DNA of 64,000 nucleotides from Natranaerovirga hydrolytica (GTDB lineage Bacteria > Bacillota > Clostridia > Lachnospirales > DSM-24629), in assembly GCF_004339095.1 (NCBI RefSeq), contig NZ_SMGQ01000011.1, forward strand, positions 171,575 to 235,574, read 5' to 3'. Positions 53,510 through 63,685 of this stretch are shown one piece after another. The position numbers and the translations under genes were made by a program. The notes under the pieces are model-generated. The model was not told the DNA's origin and made no database searches. It saw only the letters and a list, made by a program, of their open reading frames with translations. Numbering within the stretch: position 1 is the stretch's first letter; every line of letters starts with the position of its first letter.

Positions 53510-53543
53510 AATTATTAAGGTTTAATTGAAAGGGTGACACATT

Positions 53544-54011
53544 ATGTCTTTAAAAGAAAAAATAGAACAAGAAACCAGTAACTACCTAGAACCAATAATG
53601 GAAGAACATCACTATGAACTCGTAGATGTAGAGTATATAAAAGAAGGATCGACTTGGTATTTAAGAGTATATATTGATAAAGCAGAAGGCATTAATATAG
53701 ACGATTGTGAGATTGTAAGTAGAGCTCTAGAAATTAAACTGGATGAAAATGATGTTATTTCTACACAATATATACTAGAAGTAAGCTCACCAGGTTTAGA
53801 CAGACCATTAAAAAAGGAAAAAGATTTCAAAAGAAGTTTAGATAAAGCAGTAGAAGTAAAACTCTATAAAGCAATTAACAAACAAAAAGAAATTATAGGG
53901 ATTTTAAAAGATTACAACGATGAAACCATTACTTTAGAACTTGAGAAAAGCGAAACGATGACAATTAATCGTTCAGACATTGCAATCATACGTTTGGCAA
54001 TAATTTTCTAA
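53544..54011 (+). CDS. rimP: Ribosome maturation factor RimP
   Basis: RimP helps assemble the 30S subunit. The 155-residue protein has the RimP N-terminal domain (YELVDVEYIKEGSTWYLRVY, IDKAEGINIDDCEIVSRALE) and the signature YILEVSSPGLDRPLKKEKDF, then an Sm-like C-terminal domain. It is first in the standard rimP-nusA-ylxR-ylxQ-infB-rbfA operon. ATG at 53544 follows AAAGGGTGA. Confidence 0.96.
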   Translation: MSLKEKIEQETSNYLEPIMEEHHYELVDVEYIKEGSTWYLRVYIDKAEGINIDDCEIVSRALEIKLDENDVISTQYILEVSSPGLDRPLKKEKDFKRSLDKAVEVKLYKAINKQKEIIGILKDYNDETITLELEKSETMTINRSDIAIIRLAIIF

Positions 54012-54099
54012 ATAATAAATTTAAAAGAATGTTACAGCTAATACTATAATATATAATAACTTATATGAAAGAATTGTATTATGAGGAGGATATGAGAAA

Positions 54100-55188
54100 A
54101 TGAATGCTGAGTTTATTGAAGCATTAGAGCAAATTGAAAAAGACAAAGGTATTGGAAAGGAAGTATTGATTGAAGCTATAGAAACGTCATTGGTTACAGC
54201 GTGTAAAAACCATTACGGTACTTCACACAATATTAAAGTAGAGATTGACAATGAAAATGGAGACATATCGGTATATGCTGAAAAAGAAGTAGTAGAAGAA
54301 ATTGAAGACGATCAAGTAGAGATTACATTAGAAGATGCTAAAGCAATGGATCAAAGGTATGCAATAGGAGATATAGTCAATATAGAAATAACACCAAAGA
54401 ACTTTGGAAGAATAGCAGCACAAAAAGCGAAGCAAGTGGTTGTGCAAAAAATCAGAGAAGAAGAGCGAAAAGTATTATTCAATCAATATTACGAAAAAGA
54501 AAAAGATATCATTACAGGTATCATTCAAAGACGTATGGGAAAAAATGTTGTTATCAATTTAGGAAAAGTAGATGCAGTCCTTGGAGAAACAGAACAAGTA
54601 CAAAGTGAACCATACAATCCTAACGAAAGATACAAAGTTTATATTGTAGAAGTAAAAGACACAACTAAGGGGCCAAAAATTTTAGTGTCAAGAAGCCATC
54701 CAGACTTAGTAAAGCGCTTATTTGAACAAGAGGTTCCAGAAATATATGAAGGCATAGTAGAAATCAAAAGCATATCAAGAGAAGCAGGTTCACGAACGAA
54801 ATTAGCAGTACATTCAATGGATTCTGATGTGGATTCAGTCGGTTCATGTGTGGGTCAAAATGGTGCAAGGGTTAATGTGATTGTTAATGAGTTAAGAGGA
54901 GAAAAAATTGATATTGTTACTTGGAGCGAAGATGCAAAAGTATATATCCAAAATGCATTAAGTCCAGCAAAAGTTGTAACGGTAGATGTTAATGAAGAAG
55001 AAAAAACAGCAAAAGTTGTTGTTCCAGATTACCAATTATCTTTGGCAATCGGTAAACAAGGTCAAAATGCTAGATTAGCTGCCAGATTAACAGGTTATAA
55101 AATTGACATAAAAAGCGAGTCACAAGTAAAAGAAACCCATTTTATTGAAGATGAAACACAAGAGACACAAGAAACAGAAGAAGTATAA
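54100..55188 (+). CDS. nusA: Transcription termination/antitermination factor NusA
   Basis: NusA binds RNA polymerase and modulates pausing, termination and antitermination. The 362-residue protein is the short Firmicute form. It has an N-terminal polymerase-binding domain, an S1 domain from about residue 132 (KDIITGIIQRRMGKNVVINL), and two KH domains with VGQNGARVNVIVNELRGEKI and AIGKQGQNARLAARLTGYKI. No C-terminal acidic repeats are present, as is normal outside proteobacteria. ATG at 54100 follows GGAGGA. Confidence 0.97.
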   Translation: MNAEFIEALEQIEKDKGIGKEVLIEAIETSLVTACKNHYGTSHNIKVEIDNENGDISVYAEKEVVEEIEDDQVEITLEDAKAMDQRYAIGDIVNIEITPKNFGRIAAQKAKQVVVQKIREEERKVLFNQYYEKEKDIITGIIQRRMGKNVVINLGKVDAVLGETEQVQSEPYNPNERYKVYIVEVKDTTKGPKILVSRSHPDLVKRLFEQEVPEIYEGIVEIKSISREAGSRTKLAVHSMDSDVDSVGSCVGQNGARVNVIVNELRGEKIDIVTWSEDAKVYIQNALSPAKVVTVDVNEEEKTAKVVVPDYQLSLAIGKQGQNARLAARLTGYKIDIKSESQVKETHFIEDETQETQETEEV

Positions 55189-55212
55189 TATCATCCTAAA
55201 AGGAGTGATAAT

Positions 55213-55485
55213 ATGGTAAAAAGAAAAGTACCTTTAAGAAAATGTTTAGGCTGCAACGAAATGAAAAATAAAAAAGAATTAATTAGAATTGTAAAAACAC
55301 CAGAGGATGAATTTATTGTTGATTTTACAGGCAAGAAAAATGGTAGAGGCGCATACTTTTGTCCGGAAGAAGAATGTCTTAAAAAGTTAATCAAAAACAA
55401 AGGATTAGAAAAGTCGTTTAAAACTAAAATTCCCGAAGAGGTATACAATCAATTAAAGGAGGAATTTAATAGTTTTGAAAAATAA
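55213..55485 (+). CDS. ylxR: YlxR (RnpM) family RNA-binding protein
   Basis: This 90-residue protein matches the YlxR family: PLRKCLGCNEMKNKKELIRI at the N-terminus and GKKNGRGAYFCP near the middle. YlxR proteins bind RNA; B. subtilis YlxR/RnpM acts as a modulator of RNase P. It lies between nusA and ylxQ, the standard place, and its end overlaps ylxQ by 11 bases. Confidence 0.94.
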   Translation: MVKRKVPLRKCLGCNEMKNKKELIRIVKTPEDEFIVDFTGKKNGRGAYFCPEEECLKKLIKNKGLEKSFKTKIPEEVYNQLKEEFNSFEK

Positions 55486-55786
55486 TAAAGTCTTATCAAT
55501 GCTTGGATTGGCAATGAAAGCTGGTAAAATTAGGAGCGGAGAATTTTTAGTAGAAGGCAGTGTTAAAAATAAAGAAGCAAAGATTGTATTGGTAGCGTCA
55601 GACGCATCAGACAATACCAAAAAACTATTTAGCAACATCTGTCATACTCATCAGATTCCATTATATTATCTTGGAGATAAAGAAATGTTAGGTAAAGCAA
55701 TAGGCAAACCATTTAGAGCTTCGATTGCTGTTATAGATGAGAATTTTTCTAAGGCAATAAAGAAACAATTAGATTCATTTGAGTAA
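55475..55786 (+). CDS. ylxQ: L7Ae-family ribosomal protein YlxQ
   Basis: The 103-residue product has the L7Ae/L30e fold pattern: LGLAMKAGKIRSGEFLVEGS, IVLVASDASDNTKKL and YYLGDKEMLGKAIGKP. L7Ae-family proteins bind kink-turn RNA. It starts at TTG 55475 inside ylxR, with AAAGGAGG 12 bases upstream, so it is probably coupled to ylxR. The role in Firmicutes is not fully defined. Confidence 0.92.
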   Translation: MKNNKVLSMLGLAMKAGKIRSGEFLVEGSVKNKEAKIVLVASDASDNTKKLFSNICHTHQIPLYYLGDKEMLGKAIGKPFRASIAVIDENFSKAIKKQLDSFE

Positions 55787-55841
55787 TACATAATCCTCTT
55801 ACTCTTGTATGAATACTCAAAATAATTATGGAGGTGTTTAC

Positions 55842-57839
55842 ATGTCAAAAGTACGTGTATATGAAATTGCAAAAGAATTAAATGTTACAAGCAAAGAAAT
55901 TATTAATACATTAGAAGAATATGACATTAAAGTGAATAGTCATATGAGTACCTTGAAAGATGAAGAATGCACTATTCTAATGGAATACTATAAAAAAGAT
56001 GATGAAAAACAAGAGGAAACAATTGTAGAAGAGGTTCAAGAACCAATTGCAGAAGAAAATACTAACGAAAGCGAAGTAGACGATATTAAGATGATAAAAA
56101 TCCCTCAAAATGTATCAGTAAAAGAATTAGCAGAAAAATTAGAAGTACAAAGCTCAGAATTGGTAAAAGAATTAATGTTAAAAGGTATTATGGCCAATGT
56201 TAATGAAAACATTGACTTTGATACAGCAGTTAGTTTAGCTGAAAAATATGATATTTTATTGGAACAGCAAGAAGAAGTGGATATTTTAGAAGACTTTTTT
56301 AAAGTAGAACCAAGTGATGAAAAAGATTTAAGAAGCAGACCGCCAGTAGTTGTGGTTATGGGTCATGTTGACCACGGAAAAACATCTTTATTAGATGCTA
56401 TTAGGAAAACAAGAGTAACCGAAAAAGAAGCAGGCGGTATCACTCAACATATTGGAGCGTATGTGGCACAAGTGAATGACCAAAAAATTACATTCTTAGA
56501 CACACCTGGTCATGAAGCTTTTACAGCGATGAGAATGCGTGGAGCACAAGCAACGGATATTGCTATATTAGTCGTAGCAGCTGATGATGGTGTTATGCCA
56601 CAAACAGTTGAAGCCATTAATCATGCAAAAGCAGCAGGTGTAGAAATTATTGTAGCCATTAACAAAATGGATAAACCAGGTGCCAACCCAGACCGTGTTA
56701 AACAAGAATTAGTTGAATATGAACTAATATGTGAAGACTGGGGTGGAGAGACTATTAGTGTGCCTGTATCAGCAATTAACGGTGAAGGTATTGATCAATT
56801 ACTAGAAATGATTGTATTGGTGTCTGAAATGTCAGAGCTAAAAGCAGATCCAAAGCGAGATGCTAGAGGTATAATCATTGAAGCTCAATTAGATAAAGGT
56901 AGAGGACCAGTGGCAACTGTATTGGTTCAAAGTGGTACATTAAGGGTAGGGGATCCAATTGTAGCAGGAACCTCTTATGGTAAAGTTAGAGCAATGATGG
57001 ATGATAAAGGTCGTCGAGTAAAAGAAGCCGGTCCATCAAAACCAGTGGAAATACTGGGGCTAAATGAAGTCCCATTAGCAGGAGATCCTTTTTACAAAGC
57101 TAAGAATGATAGAGAAGCACGCCATGTAGCAGAAAAAGTTATTGAAAAAGGGAAAGTAGACTTAATCAAAAGGTCATCAACAAAAGTTACTTTAGATGAT
57201 TTGTTTAGTCAAATACAATCAGGTAATGTTAAAGACTTAAACATCGTTGTAAAAGCAGATGTTCAAGGTTCAGTAGAAGCAGTTAAACAAAGCTTGCAAA
57301 AATTATCTAATGAAGAAGTGGTTATTAAAATCATACATGGTGGTGTAGGTGCAGTAACGGAGTCAGATGTATTATTAGCATCCGCTTCGAATGCAATTAT
57401 CATTGGATTTAATGTCAGACCAGAATCTAGCGCAAAATCTGTTGCAGAAAGAGAAAATATTGATATAAGATTATATAGAATTATATATAATGCAATAGAA
57501 GATATAGAAGCAGCAATGAAAGGCATGTTAGATCCTATATTTGAAGAAAAAGTAATTGGTCATGCACAAATTAGAGACACCTTCAAAGTATCTGGATTAG
57601 GAACCATTGGTGGTGCATATGTTATAGATGGTAAATTTGTCCGTAATGCAGGTGTGCGTTTAGTAAGAGATGGCATTGTAATATATGAAGGTGAATTAGC
57701 GTCATTAAAACGATTCAAAGACGATGTTAAGGAAGTTAATACAGGATATGAATGTGGTATTATGTTAGAGAAATTTAATGATATCAAAGAAGATGACGTT
57801 GTTGAAGCATACGTTATGGAAGAAATTGAAAGAAAATAA
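55842..57839 (+). CDS. infB: Translation initiation factor IF-2
   Basis: IF-2 brings initiator tRNA to the ribosome. The 665-residue protein has an N-terminal IF2 helix-type domain ([20 protein letters not shown]) and a second one ([20 protein letters not shown]). The G domain has GHVDHGKT near 174, DTPGHEAF near 220 and NKMD near 275. Domains II to IV follow. The frame is open to 55809, but GGAGGTG at 55830-55836 supports ATG 55842. Confidence 0.98.
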   Translation: MSKVRVYEIAKELNVTSKEIINTLEEYDIKVNSHMSTLKDEECTILMEYYKKDDEKQEETIVEEVQEPIAEENTNESEVDDIKMIKIPQNVSVKELAEKLEVQSSELVKELMLKGIMANVNENIDFDTAVSLAEKYDILLEQQEEVDILEDFFKVEPSDEKDLRSRPPVVVVMGHVDHGKTSLLDAIRKTRVTEKEAGGITQHIGAYVAQVNDQKITFLDTPGHEAFTAMRMRGAQATDIAILVVAADDGVMPQTVEAINHAKAAGVEIIVAINKMDKPGANPDRVKQELVEYELICEDWGGETISVPVSAINGEGIDQLLEMIVLVSEMSELKADPKRDARGIIIEAQLDKGRGPVATVLVQSGTLRVGDPIVAGTSYGKVRAMMDDKGRRVKEAGPSKPVEILGLNEVPLAGDPFYKAKNDREARHVAEKVIEKGKVDLIKRSSTKVTLDDLFSQIQSGNVKDLNIVVKADVQGSVEAVKQSLQKLSNEEVVIKIIHGGVGAVTESDVLLASASNAIIIGFNVRPESSAKSVAERENIDIRLYRIIYNAIEDIEAAMKGMLDPIFEEKVIGHAQIRDTFKVSGLGTIGGAYVIDGKFVRNAGVRLVRDGIVIYEGELASLKRFKDDVKEVNTGYECGIMLEKFNDIKEDDVVEAYVMEEIERK

Positions 57840-57857
57840 TAATGGATGGTGAAACTT

Positions 57858-58217
57858 ATGAAAAAAAAATCATCAAGACTAATAAGGATTAATGAAGAAA
57901 TAAAAAAGGAACTAAGCAATTTAATTCGAACCGAATTAAAAGATCCTAGAGTTAATCCAATGACGACAGTCGTAAATGTTCATACAACAAGTGACTTAAA
58001 ACACTGTAAAGTTTTTATAAGTGTTTTAGGAAACGAAGAGGATAAAGAAGAAACGGTTAATGCATTAAATAAGGCCAGTTCATTCATAAGAACAGAAATC
58101 GCAAGACTGATTAATTTAAGAAATACGCCGGAGTTAAAGTTTATCAAAGATGATTCTATTGAGCAAAGCATTCATATGTCTAAAATAATTGACGAAATCT
58201 CAAAAAAAGATGAGTAA
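57858..58217 (+). CDS. rbfA: Ribosome-binding factor A
   Basis: RbfA supports maturation of 16S rRNA. The 119-residue product has RLIRINEEIKKELSNLIRTE, LKDPRVNPMTTVVNV and a KH-type fold with CKVFISVLGNEEDKE. The frame is open to GTG 57846, but GGATGGTGA precedes ATG 57858. nrnA starts 12 bases after its stop. Confidence 0.96.
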   Translation: MKKKSSRLIRINEEIKKELSNLIRTELKDPRVNPMTTVVNVHTTSDLKHCKVFISVLGNEEDKEETVNALNKASSFIRTEIARLINLRNTPELKFIKDDSIEQSIHMSKIIDEISKKDE

Positions 58218-58229
58218 GGTGAATGATAA

Positions 58230-59174
58230 GTGGATAAAAAATTAGAAAAAATAATCAGTAAAAACAATAAAATTATGTTAGCGGGCCATATTAAGCCAGA
58301 CGGTGATAGTATAGGTGCCGCACTGGCGTTAAGTCGATATATACAGTCTAAGTTTAAAGACAAACAAGTGGATATATATATGGAAAACATGCCACCTGTT
58401 TATGATTTTTTAATAGGTAATGATAGGATCATTACATCTATTGAAGATTTAGATTACGATTTATTCATTGCCCTAGATTGTGGTGATCAAGACAGATTAG
58501 GAGAAGCATTAAGGGTCTTTCAAAATGCTTCTTCAACTGTTAATATAGACCATCATATTAGCAATCCTAAATACGCTCAAATCAATTATGTAACAAACAT
58601 TAGTTCAACCTGTGAATATTTATGTGAATTATTAGATATGGATTGTTTTAACAATAACATTGCAAAAGCTTTATATACAGGAATTGTTTTTGATACAGGT
58701 GGTATGAAACATAGTAATACAACAAAAAACACTTTCAATACGTTAGGCCAATTAATAGAGTATGATTTTGACTTTTCAATGATAATGGATCAATTATTTA
58801 ATCAAAAAACCTATCTTCAAAACAAATTATTAGGACAAAGTTTGTTAAATGCTCAGACAGCTTTAGATCATCGTGTGATTTATTCTATATTAACAAAAGA
58901 TGATTTTGAAAAACACGAAAGCAATCCAGGTCATACGGAAGGTATTGTTGAACAATTAAGAGTCACAAAAGATGTCCTTATGGCTTTTTTCATATATGAA
59001 CATGAAGACAATGCATACAAAATTAGTTTAAGATCAAAAGACAAAATTGATGTATGTAAAATAGCCCAACACTTTAATGGTGGTGGTCATACCAAAGCAT
59101 CTGGATGTTCATATGAAGGTGACATTCAACAAGCAGTAGACAAAATTATAGCATTGGCTCAAGAACAAATTTAA
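58230..59174 (+). CDS. nrnA: DHH-family nanoRNase/pAp phosphatase NrnA
   Basis: NrnA degrades oligoribonucleotides and dephosphorylates pAp. The 314-residue protein has the DHH motifs: GHIKPDGDSIGAAL (about 18-31), ALDCGDQDRLG (about 84), NIDHHISNP (about 107), and the DHHA1 signature GGGHTKASGCSYEG near the end. It starts at GTG 58230 behind AAGGTGA. Its place between rbfA and truB is common in Firmicutes. Confidence 0.95.
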   Translation: MDKKLEKIISKNNKIMLAGHIKPDGDSIGAALALSRYIQSKFKDKQVDIYMENMPPVYDFLIGNDRIITSIEDLDYDLFIALDCGDQDRLGEALRVFQNASSTVNIDHHISNPKYAQINYVTNISSTCEYLCELLDMDCFNNNIAKALYTGIVFDTGGMKHSNTTKNTFNTLGQLIEYDFDFSMIMDQLFNQKTYLQNKLLGQSLLNAQTALDHRVIYSILTKDDFEKHESNPGHTEGIVEQLRVTKDVLMAFFIYEHEDNAYKISLRSKDKIDVCKIAQHFNGGGHTKASGCSYEGDIQQAVDKIIALAQEQI

Positions 59175-59190
59175 TGAATAGGTGATTAAT

Positions 59191-60090
59191 TTGCTTAATG
59201 GCATACTGAATATATATAAAGAAAAAGGCTACACATCTCATGATGTGGTTGCAAAGCTTAGAAAAATTTGCAATCAAAAAAAAATTGGTCATACAGGCAC
59301 CTTAGATCCTGAGGCAACAGGGGTATTGCCTATTTGTTTGGGAAAAGCCACTAAGATTAGTCAATTTTTAACAGACGATACGAAAGAATATAAGACCACA
59401 TTACAATTAGGTGTAACCACTGATACACAAGATCATACTGGAAGTATTATAGACAAATCAGAAGTGGATGTTACTCAAGAAGATATAGAGAAGATTGCTA
59501 AAAGTTTTGAAGGCAATTATGAACAACTTCCGCCAATGTTTTCAGCATTAAAAGTAAAAGGTAAAAAGTTATACGAACTTGCGCGACAAGGCATAGAAAT
59601 AGAAAGAAAAACAAGACCAGTCCATATTTATTCAATAAAATTGGGTGCATATGATAAACAGCATCAATCCATTGATATGACTGTGAAATGTTCTAAAGGA
59701 ACTTATATAAGAACTTTATGCCATGATATGGGTCAAGCCCTTGGATGTGGCGGTCATATGAGTCAACTGACCAGAACACAAGTGGGACAATTTAGGTTAG
59801 AAGATAGCATAACGCTAAAAGAATTAGAAGATTATTTTTCACTAGACATTCAGAAGCATTTATTACCAGTCGATAAAATATTTTTAAACTACAATGCAAT
59901 AACAATTGAACAAAAGTATGACAAGTATTTATACAATGGTAATAAAATAAATATGGATGAGATCATTATAGATTTTTCTTTAGAAGATAAGGATTATATA
60001 CGTATTTATGATAACCAAAAACAATTTGTTGGTTTGTATCAATATATTAAAGAAGATAACCTTATAAAGCCAATAAAATTCTTTCTTTGA
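59191..60090 (+). CDS. truB: tRNA pseudouridine(55) synthase TruB
   Basis: TruB makes pseudouridine 55 in the T-arm of tRNAs. The 299-residue protein has the catalytic aspartate D39 in GHTGTLDPEATGVLPICLG, then YEQLPPMFSALKVKGKKLYE and KCSKGTYIRTL. The frame is open to GTG 59182, but TTG 59191 sits five bases after AGGTGA and gives the normal start NGILNIYKEKGYTSHDV. Its end overlaps the in-frame region before ribF. Confidence 0.96.
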   Translation: MLNGILNIYKEKGYTSHDVVAKLRKICNQKKIGHTGTLDPEATGVLPICLGKATKISQFLTDDTKEYKTTLQLGVTTDTQDHTGSIIDKSEVDVTQEDIEKIAKSFEGNYEQLPPMFSALKVKGKKLYELARQGIEIERKTRPVHIYSIKLGAYDKQHQSIDMTVKCSKGTYIRTLCHDMGQALGCGGHMSQLTRTQVGQFRLEDSITLKELEDYFSLDIQKHLLPVDKIFLNYNAITIEQKYDKYLYNGNKINMDEIIIDFSLEDKDYIRIYDNQKQFVGLYQYIKEDNLIKPIKFFL

Positions 60091-60101
60091 GGTGGTCAAA
60101 G

Positions 60102-61028
60102 ATGAAATACATAGCAGATACCAAAGATTTTAACTTGAAAGAGACAGCAGTGGCATTAGGTAATTTTGACGGCGTTCATAAAGGTCATCAATTATTAATC
60201 AATGAAATTATTGCATCTAAAAAGGTAGGATTAAAAGCAACGATTTTTACTTTTACTCCTCATCCAAAAACGATTTTGTATAAAGATAGTCCTTTAGAGT
60301 TGGTGTTGTCTACTGAAGAAAGAAAAAACAAACTAGAAGACTTAGGTGTAGATGTTCTAATTGAGTATCCTTTTAACAAAGAAACAATGGAAATTGATCC
60401 AAGAACTTTTATAGAAGAAATACTCATTCAACAATTAGATATAAGATTTTTAGTTGTTGGAAGTGATTATAGATTTGGTTATAAAAGGCAAGGGGATGTT
60501 CATCTATTAGAAGAATACTCAAAACAATACAATTATCAATTAAAAGTGATTCAAAAGAAAAAACTAAAAAACAACATTATCAGCAGTTCTTTCATTAGAG
60601 AATTAATAAAAGAAGGAAAAGTAGATGAAGCTTCAAAGTTACTAGGGAAACCCTATAATATTATAGGTGAAGTCGTACAAGGTAAAAAAATCGGACGAAC
60701 ACTAGGGTTTAGAACGGCTAATATCTCTGTGGGTAAGGAGAAACTATTGCCTCTTAATGGTGTTTATATGACTCAAACAAAAATAAATGGTATATGGTAT
60801 AACAGTGTTACGAATATAGGTGTTAAGCCAACGGTCAATGGAAAAGAAAAAAATGTTGAAACCCATATTTTTGATATAGATTTGGATTTATATGGACATA
60901 CTATTGAAGTGAGCATACTTAAACTCATTCGGGAAGAAGAAAAGTTCGGGACTTTAGGTCAACTCAAAAATCAAATAGAAAAAGATATTGCATTGACTAA
61001 GGCATATTTTATAAGCAACAACAATTAG
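60102..61028 (+). CDS. ribF: Bifunctional riboflavin kinase/FAD synthetase RibF
   Basis: RibF converts riboflavin to FMN and FMN to FAD. The 308-residue protein has an N-terminal FAD synthetase domain with ALGNFDGVHKGHQLLI (about 17-32) and SSFIRELIKEG. The C-terminal riboflavin kinase domain has GKKIGRTLGFRTANIS (near 197) and FDIDLDLYGHTIEV. ATG 60102 follows GAGGTGG at 60090-60096; the upstream in-frame TTG at 60087 overlaps truB. Confidence 0.96.
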   Translation: MKYIADTKDFNLKETAVALGNFDGVHKGHQLLINEIIASKKVGLKATIFTFTPHPKTILYKDSPLELVLSTEERKNKLEDLGVDVLIEYPFNKETMEIDPRTFIEEILIQQLDIRFLVVGSDYRFGYKRQGDVHLLEEYSKQYNYQLKVIQKKKLKNNIISSSFIRELIKEGKVDEASKLLGKPYNIIGEVVQGKKIGRTLGFRTANISVGKEKLLPLNGVYMTQTKINGIWYNSVTNIGVKPTVNGKEKNVETHIFDIDLDLYGHTIEVSILKLIREEEKFGTLGQLKNQIEKDIALTKAYFISNNN

Positions 61029-61058
61029 ATTGAATTTTCAAAATTAATAAAAATGAAG

Positions 61059-61087
61059 TTTACAAAAAAAAACAAGTGTGATATAAT
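61059..61087 (+). promoter_or_regulatory. Promoter of rpsO
   Basis: TTTACA (61059-61064) and TATAAT (61082-61087) are separated by 17 bases, with TG one base before the -10 (extended -10). It lies about 85 bases upstream of rpsO. Confidence 0.75.
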
Positions 61088-61093
61088 TAGGTG

Positions 61094-61169
61094 TAAAAAA
61101 AATACCTATGCTCAGAAACAGGAAGCTCCGACCCTTTCTTAGCATAAGGTGAAATTTAGGAGGATACAA
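61094..61169 (+). ncRNA. rpsO leader, candidate S15 autoregulatory RNA
   Basis: The leader between the predicted start and rpsO folds into one arm. CCTATGCT (61105-61112) pairs with AGCATAAGG (61141-61149) with a bulged A; inside lie GAAA/TTTC and GGA/TCC pairings. S15 controls its own mRNA through structured leaders in several lineages. Whether this is a known class cannot be decided by eye. Confidence 0.5.
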
Positions 61170-61433
61170 ATGGATAAAGAAAAAAAGCAACAAATCATTA
61201 ATGAATATGGAAGAAGTGAAGGAGATACTGGTTCACCAGAAGTACAAATCGCTTTACTTACAGAAAGAATTAATCAATTAAACGACCATTTAAAAACCCA
61301 CAAAAAAGATCATCACTCAAGAAGAGGGTTATTAAAAATGGTTGGTCAAAGAAGAGGATTATTAAAATATCTTTACAACTCAGATATTCAATCATATCGT
61401 TCTCTTATTAAAAAATTAGGATTAAGAAAATAA
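61170..61433 (+). CDS. rpsO: 30S ribosomal protein S15
   Basis: S15 binds the central domain of 16S rRNA early in assembly. The 87-residue protein has [39 protein letters not shown] and [20 protein letters not shown], all canonical. The frame is open to 61149, but AGGAGG at 61159-61164 points to ATG 61170. pnp follows, the nearly universal rpsO-pnp pair. Confidence 0.98.
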   Translation: MDKEKKQQIINEYGRSEGDTGSPEVQIALLTERINQLNDHLKTHKKDHHSRRGLLKMVGQRRGLLKYLYNSDIQSYRSLIKKLGLRK

Positions 61434-61441
61434 TTCATTTA

Positions 61442-61470
61442 AGAGCGGAGACTATCCGCTCTATAATTTT
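61442..61470 (+). terminator. Hairpin after rpsO
   Basis: AGAGCGGA (61442-61449) pairs perfectly with TCCGCTCT (61455-61462) around a 5-base loop, followed by ATAATTTT. It probably reduces transcription into pnp. In other bacteria this spacer holds processing sites that control pnp mRNA decay. Confidence 0.7.
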
Positions 61471-61556
61471 ATGAAATAAGTTATTTTAGCATTTATATTT
61501 GGTTTTATATATGAAATCAAAAAACTATATATTATGCAATTAGAAAGGAGTAAAAT

Positions 61557-63647
61557 ATGATAAAAACGTATTCAATGGAATTAGCAGGAAGAACCTTATC
61601 TGTTGAAATTGGTAAAGTTGCTGAACAAGCAAATGGAGCTGCTTTAATTAGGTATGGTGAAACAGTTGTTTTATCCACAGTAACGGCTTCTGAAAAACCA
61701 AGAGATGGTATTAACTTTTTCCCACTGAGTGTTGATTATGAAGAAAAATTCTATTCAGTTGGAAAAATACCTGGAGGTTTTATTAAAAGAGAAGGAAGAC
61801 CATCTGAAAATTCAGTCCTGACATCTAGAGTTATTGATAGACCCTTAAGACCACTATTTCCATCAGATTATAGAAACGATGTTTCAATTGTTAATACCGT
61901 TTTATCTGTAGACCAAGATGCAAGTCCTGAAATTACAGCGATGATTGGATCAGCACTTGTTTTATCTATATCTGATATACCATTTAATGGTCCAGTAGGT
62001 GCTACGGTTGTTGGTTGTATAGATGGGGAATATATTATTAACCCAACATCTGAACAAAGAGAAAAATCAACGATGGCTGTAACAGTTGTTTCAACAAGTG
62101 AAAAAGTAATGATGTTAGAAGCTACAGCAAATGAAGTTCCTGAGCAAGAAGTCATACAAGCTATTTTTAAAGGGGACGACAATAACAAAAAAATAGTAGA
62201 ATTTATTGAAGGTATTGTCAAAGAAGTTGGTAAAGAAAAGCATGAGTATGAAAGAACACTTTTGCCAGAAGAAATATTTGATAAAGTAAAAGCAATCGTA
62301 TCAGCAGAAGAAATGGAAAATGCTGTATTCACAGATGAAAAACAAGTAAGAGCTGAAAGAATTAGTGAAGTAAAAGAAAAAATCGCAAAGGTATTCCAAG
62401 AAGAAAATGAAGAATTATTATCCTATATCGATGAAGCAGTTTATAAATATGAAAAAGAAACTGTTAGAAAAATGATTTTAAAAGACAACAAAAGACCAGA
62501 TGGTCGTTCTTTAGAAGAAATTAGAGCATTAGAGAGTGAAGTAGATATACTGCCTAGAACTCACGGTTCTAGTTTGTTTAAAAGAGGACAAACTCAAGCA
62601 TTAACAGTGGCTACTCTGGGTGCTTTAGGAGATGTTCAATTAATTGATGGATTAGATGAATTAGAAGATTCTAAAAGATATATGCATCACTATAACTTCC
62701 CAGCGTATTCTGTAGGTGAAGCAAGACCTTCAAGAGGACCAGGAAGAAGAGAAATTGGACATGGTGCATTAGCAGAAAAAGCTTTATTACCCGTTATACC
62801 ATCAGAAGAAGAATTTCCATATGCTATTCGATTGGTATCAGAAATATTAAGCTCTAATGGCTCCACATCCCAAGCAAGTATTTGTGCCTCAACGTTAGCA
62901 TTAATGTCAGCTGGTGTTCCAATAAAAGCACCAGTAGCAGGTATTTCTGTAGGATTGGTTACAGGAGATACAGATGATGACTATGTTCTATTAACTGATA
63001 TACAAGGATTAGAAGATTTCTTTGGAGATATGGATTTTAAAGTGGCAGGTAGTCATAAAGGTATAACAGCCATTCAATTAGATATGAAGATTCTTGGTTT
63101 AACAAGAGATATTATAGAAAAATCTATTTATCAGACAGAAAGAGCAAGAAAATATATCTTAGATGAAGTGATGTTAAAAGCTATTTCTGAGCCAAGAAAA
63201 GCATTGTCACCATATGCACCAAAAATACTTCAAACAAAAGTAAATCCAGAAAAAATCAGTGAGATTATTGGACCTAGAGGAAAAACAATTAATAAAATTA
63301 TAGAAGAAACAAATGTTAAAATAGATATTGAAGATGATGGAAGAGTTTTTATTTGTGGTGTGGATGATGCTATGACAAAAAAAGCATTAGAAATCATCGA
63401 ATCCATTACAAAAGACATTGAAGTTGGAAAAACATATAATGGTAAAGTGACCAAGCTTATGAAATTTGGGGCCTTTGTAGAAATAGCTCCAGGAAAAGAA
63501 GGATTGGTTCACATATCCAAATTAGCAAAAGAGCGTGTAGAAAATGTTGAAGACGTGGTAGCTGTTGGAGATGCCATTGTGGTTAAAGTAACTGAAATAG
63601 ACAATCAAGGTAGAATCAACCTTAGAAAAGAAGAAATAGAAGACTAA
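61557..63647 (+). CDS. pnp: Polyribonucleotide nucleotidyltransferase (PNPase)
   Basis: PNPase degrades RNA from the 3' end using phosphate. The 696-residue protein has two RNase PH domains (the first with GGFIKREGRPSENSVLTSRV, the second with GHGALAEKALLPVIP). A KH domain follows (PEKISEIIGPRGKTINKIIE near 562) and an S1 domain from about 623 (GKVTKLMKFGAFVEIAPGKE). ATG at 61557 follows AAGGAG. Confidence 0.98.
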   Translation: MIKTYSMELAGRTLSVEIGKVAEQANGAALIRYGETVVLSTVTASEKPRDGINFFPLSVDYEEKFYSVGKIPGGFIKREGRPSENSVLTSRVIDRPLRPLFPSDYRNDVSIVNTVLSVDQDASPEITAMIGSALVLSISDIPFNGPVGATVVGCIDGEYIINPTSEQREKSTMAVTVVSTSEKVMMLEATANEVPEQEVIQAIFKGDDNNKKIVEFIEGIVKEVGKEKHEYERTLLPEEIFDKVKAIVSAEEMENAVFTDEKQVRAERISEVKEKIAKVFQEENEELLSYIDEAVYKYEKETVRKMILKDNKRPDGRSLEEIRALESEVDILPRTHGSSLFKRGQTQALTVATLGALGDVQLIDGLDELEDSKRYMHHYNFPAYSVGEARPSRGPGRREIGHGALAEKALLPVIPSEEEFPYAIRLVSEILSSNGSTSQASICASTLALMSAGVPIKAPVAGISVGLVTGDTDDDYVLLTDIQGLEDFFGDMDFKVAGSHKGITAIQLDMKILGLTRDIIEKSIYQTERARKYILDEVMLKAISEPRKALSPYAPKILQTKVNPEKISEIIGPRGKTINKIIEETNVKIDIEDDGRVFICGVDDAMTKKALEIIESITKDIEVGKTYNGKVTKLMKFGAFVEIAPGKEGLVHISKLAKERVENVEDVVAVGDAIVVKVTEIDNQGRINLRKEEIED

Positions 63648-63652
63648 AAGTA

Positions 63653-63685
63653 AAAACATAAACCACCTGGTTTGTGTTTTCTTTT
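63653..63685 (+). terminator. Rho-independent terminator after pnp
   Basis: AAAACATAAACC (63653-63664) pairs with GGTTTGTGTTTT (63669-63680), with one G-T wobble and a 4-base loop, followed by CTTTT. It starts six bases after the pnp stop. Confidence 0.8.
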
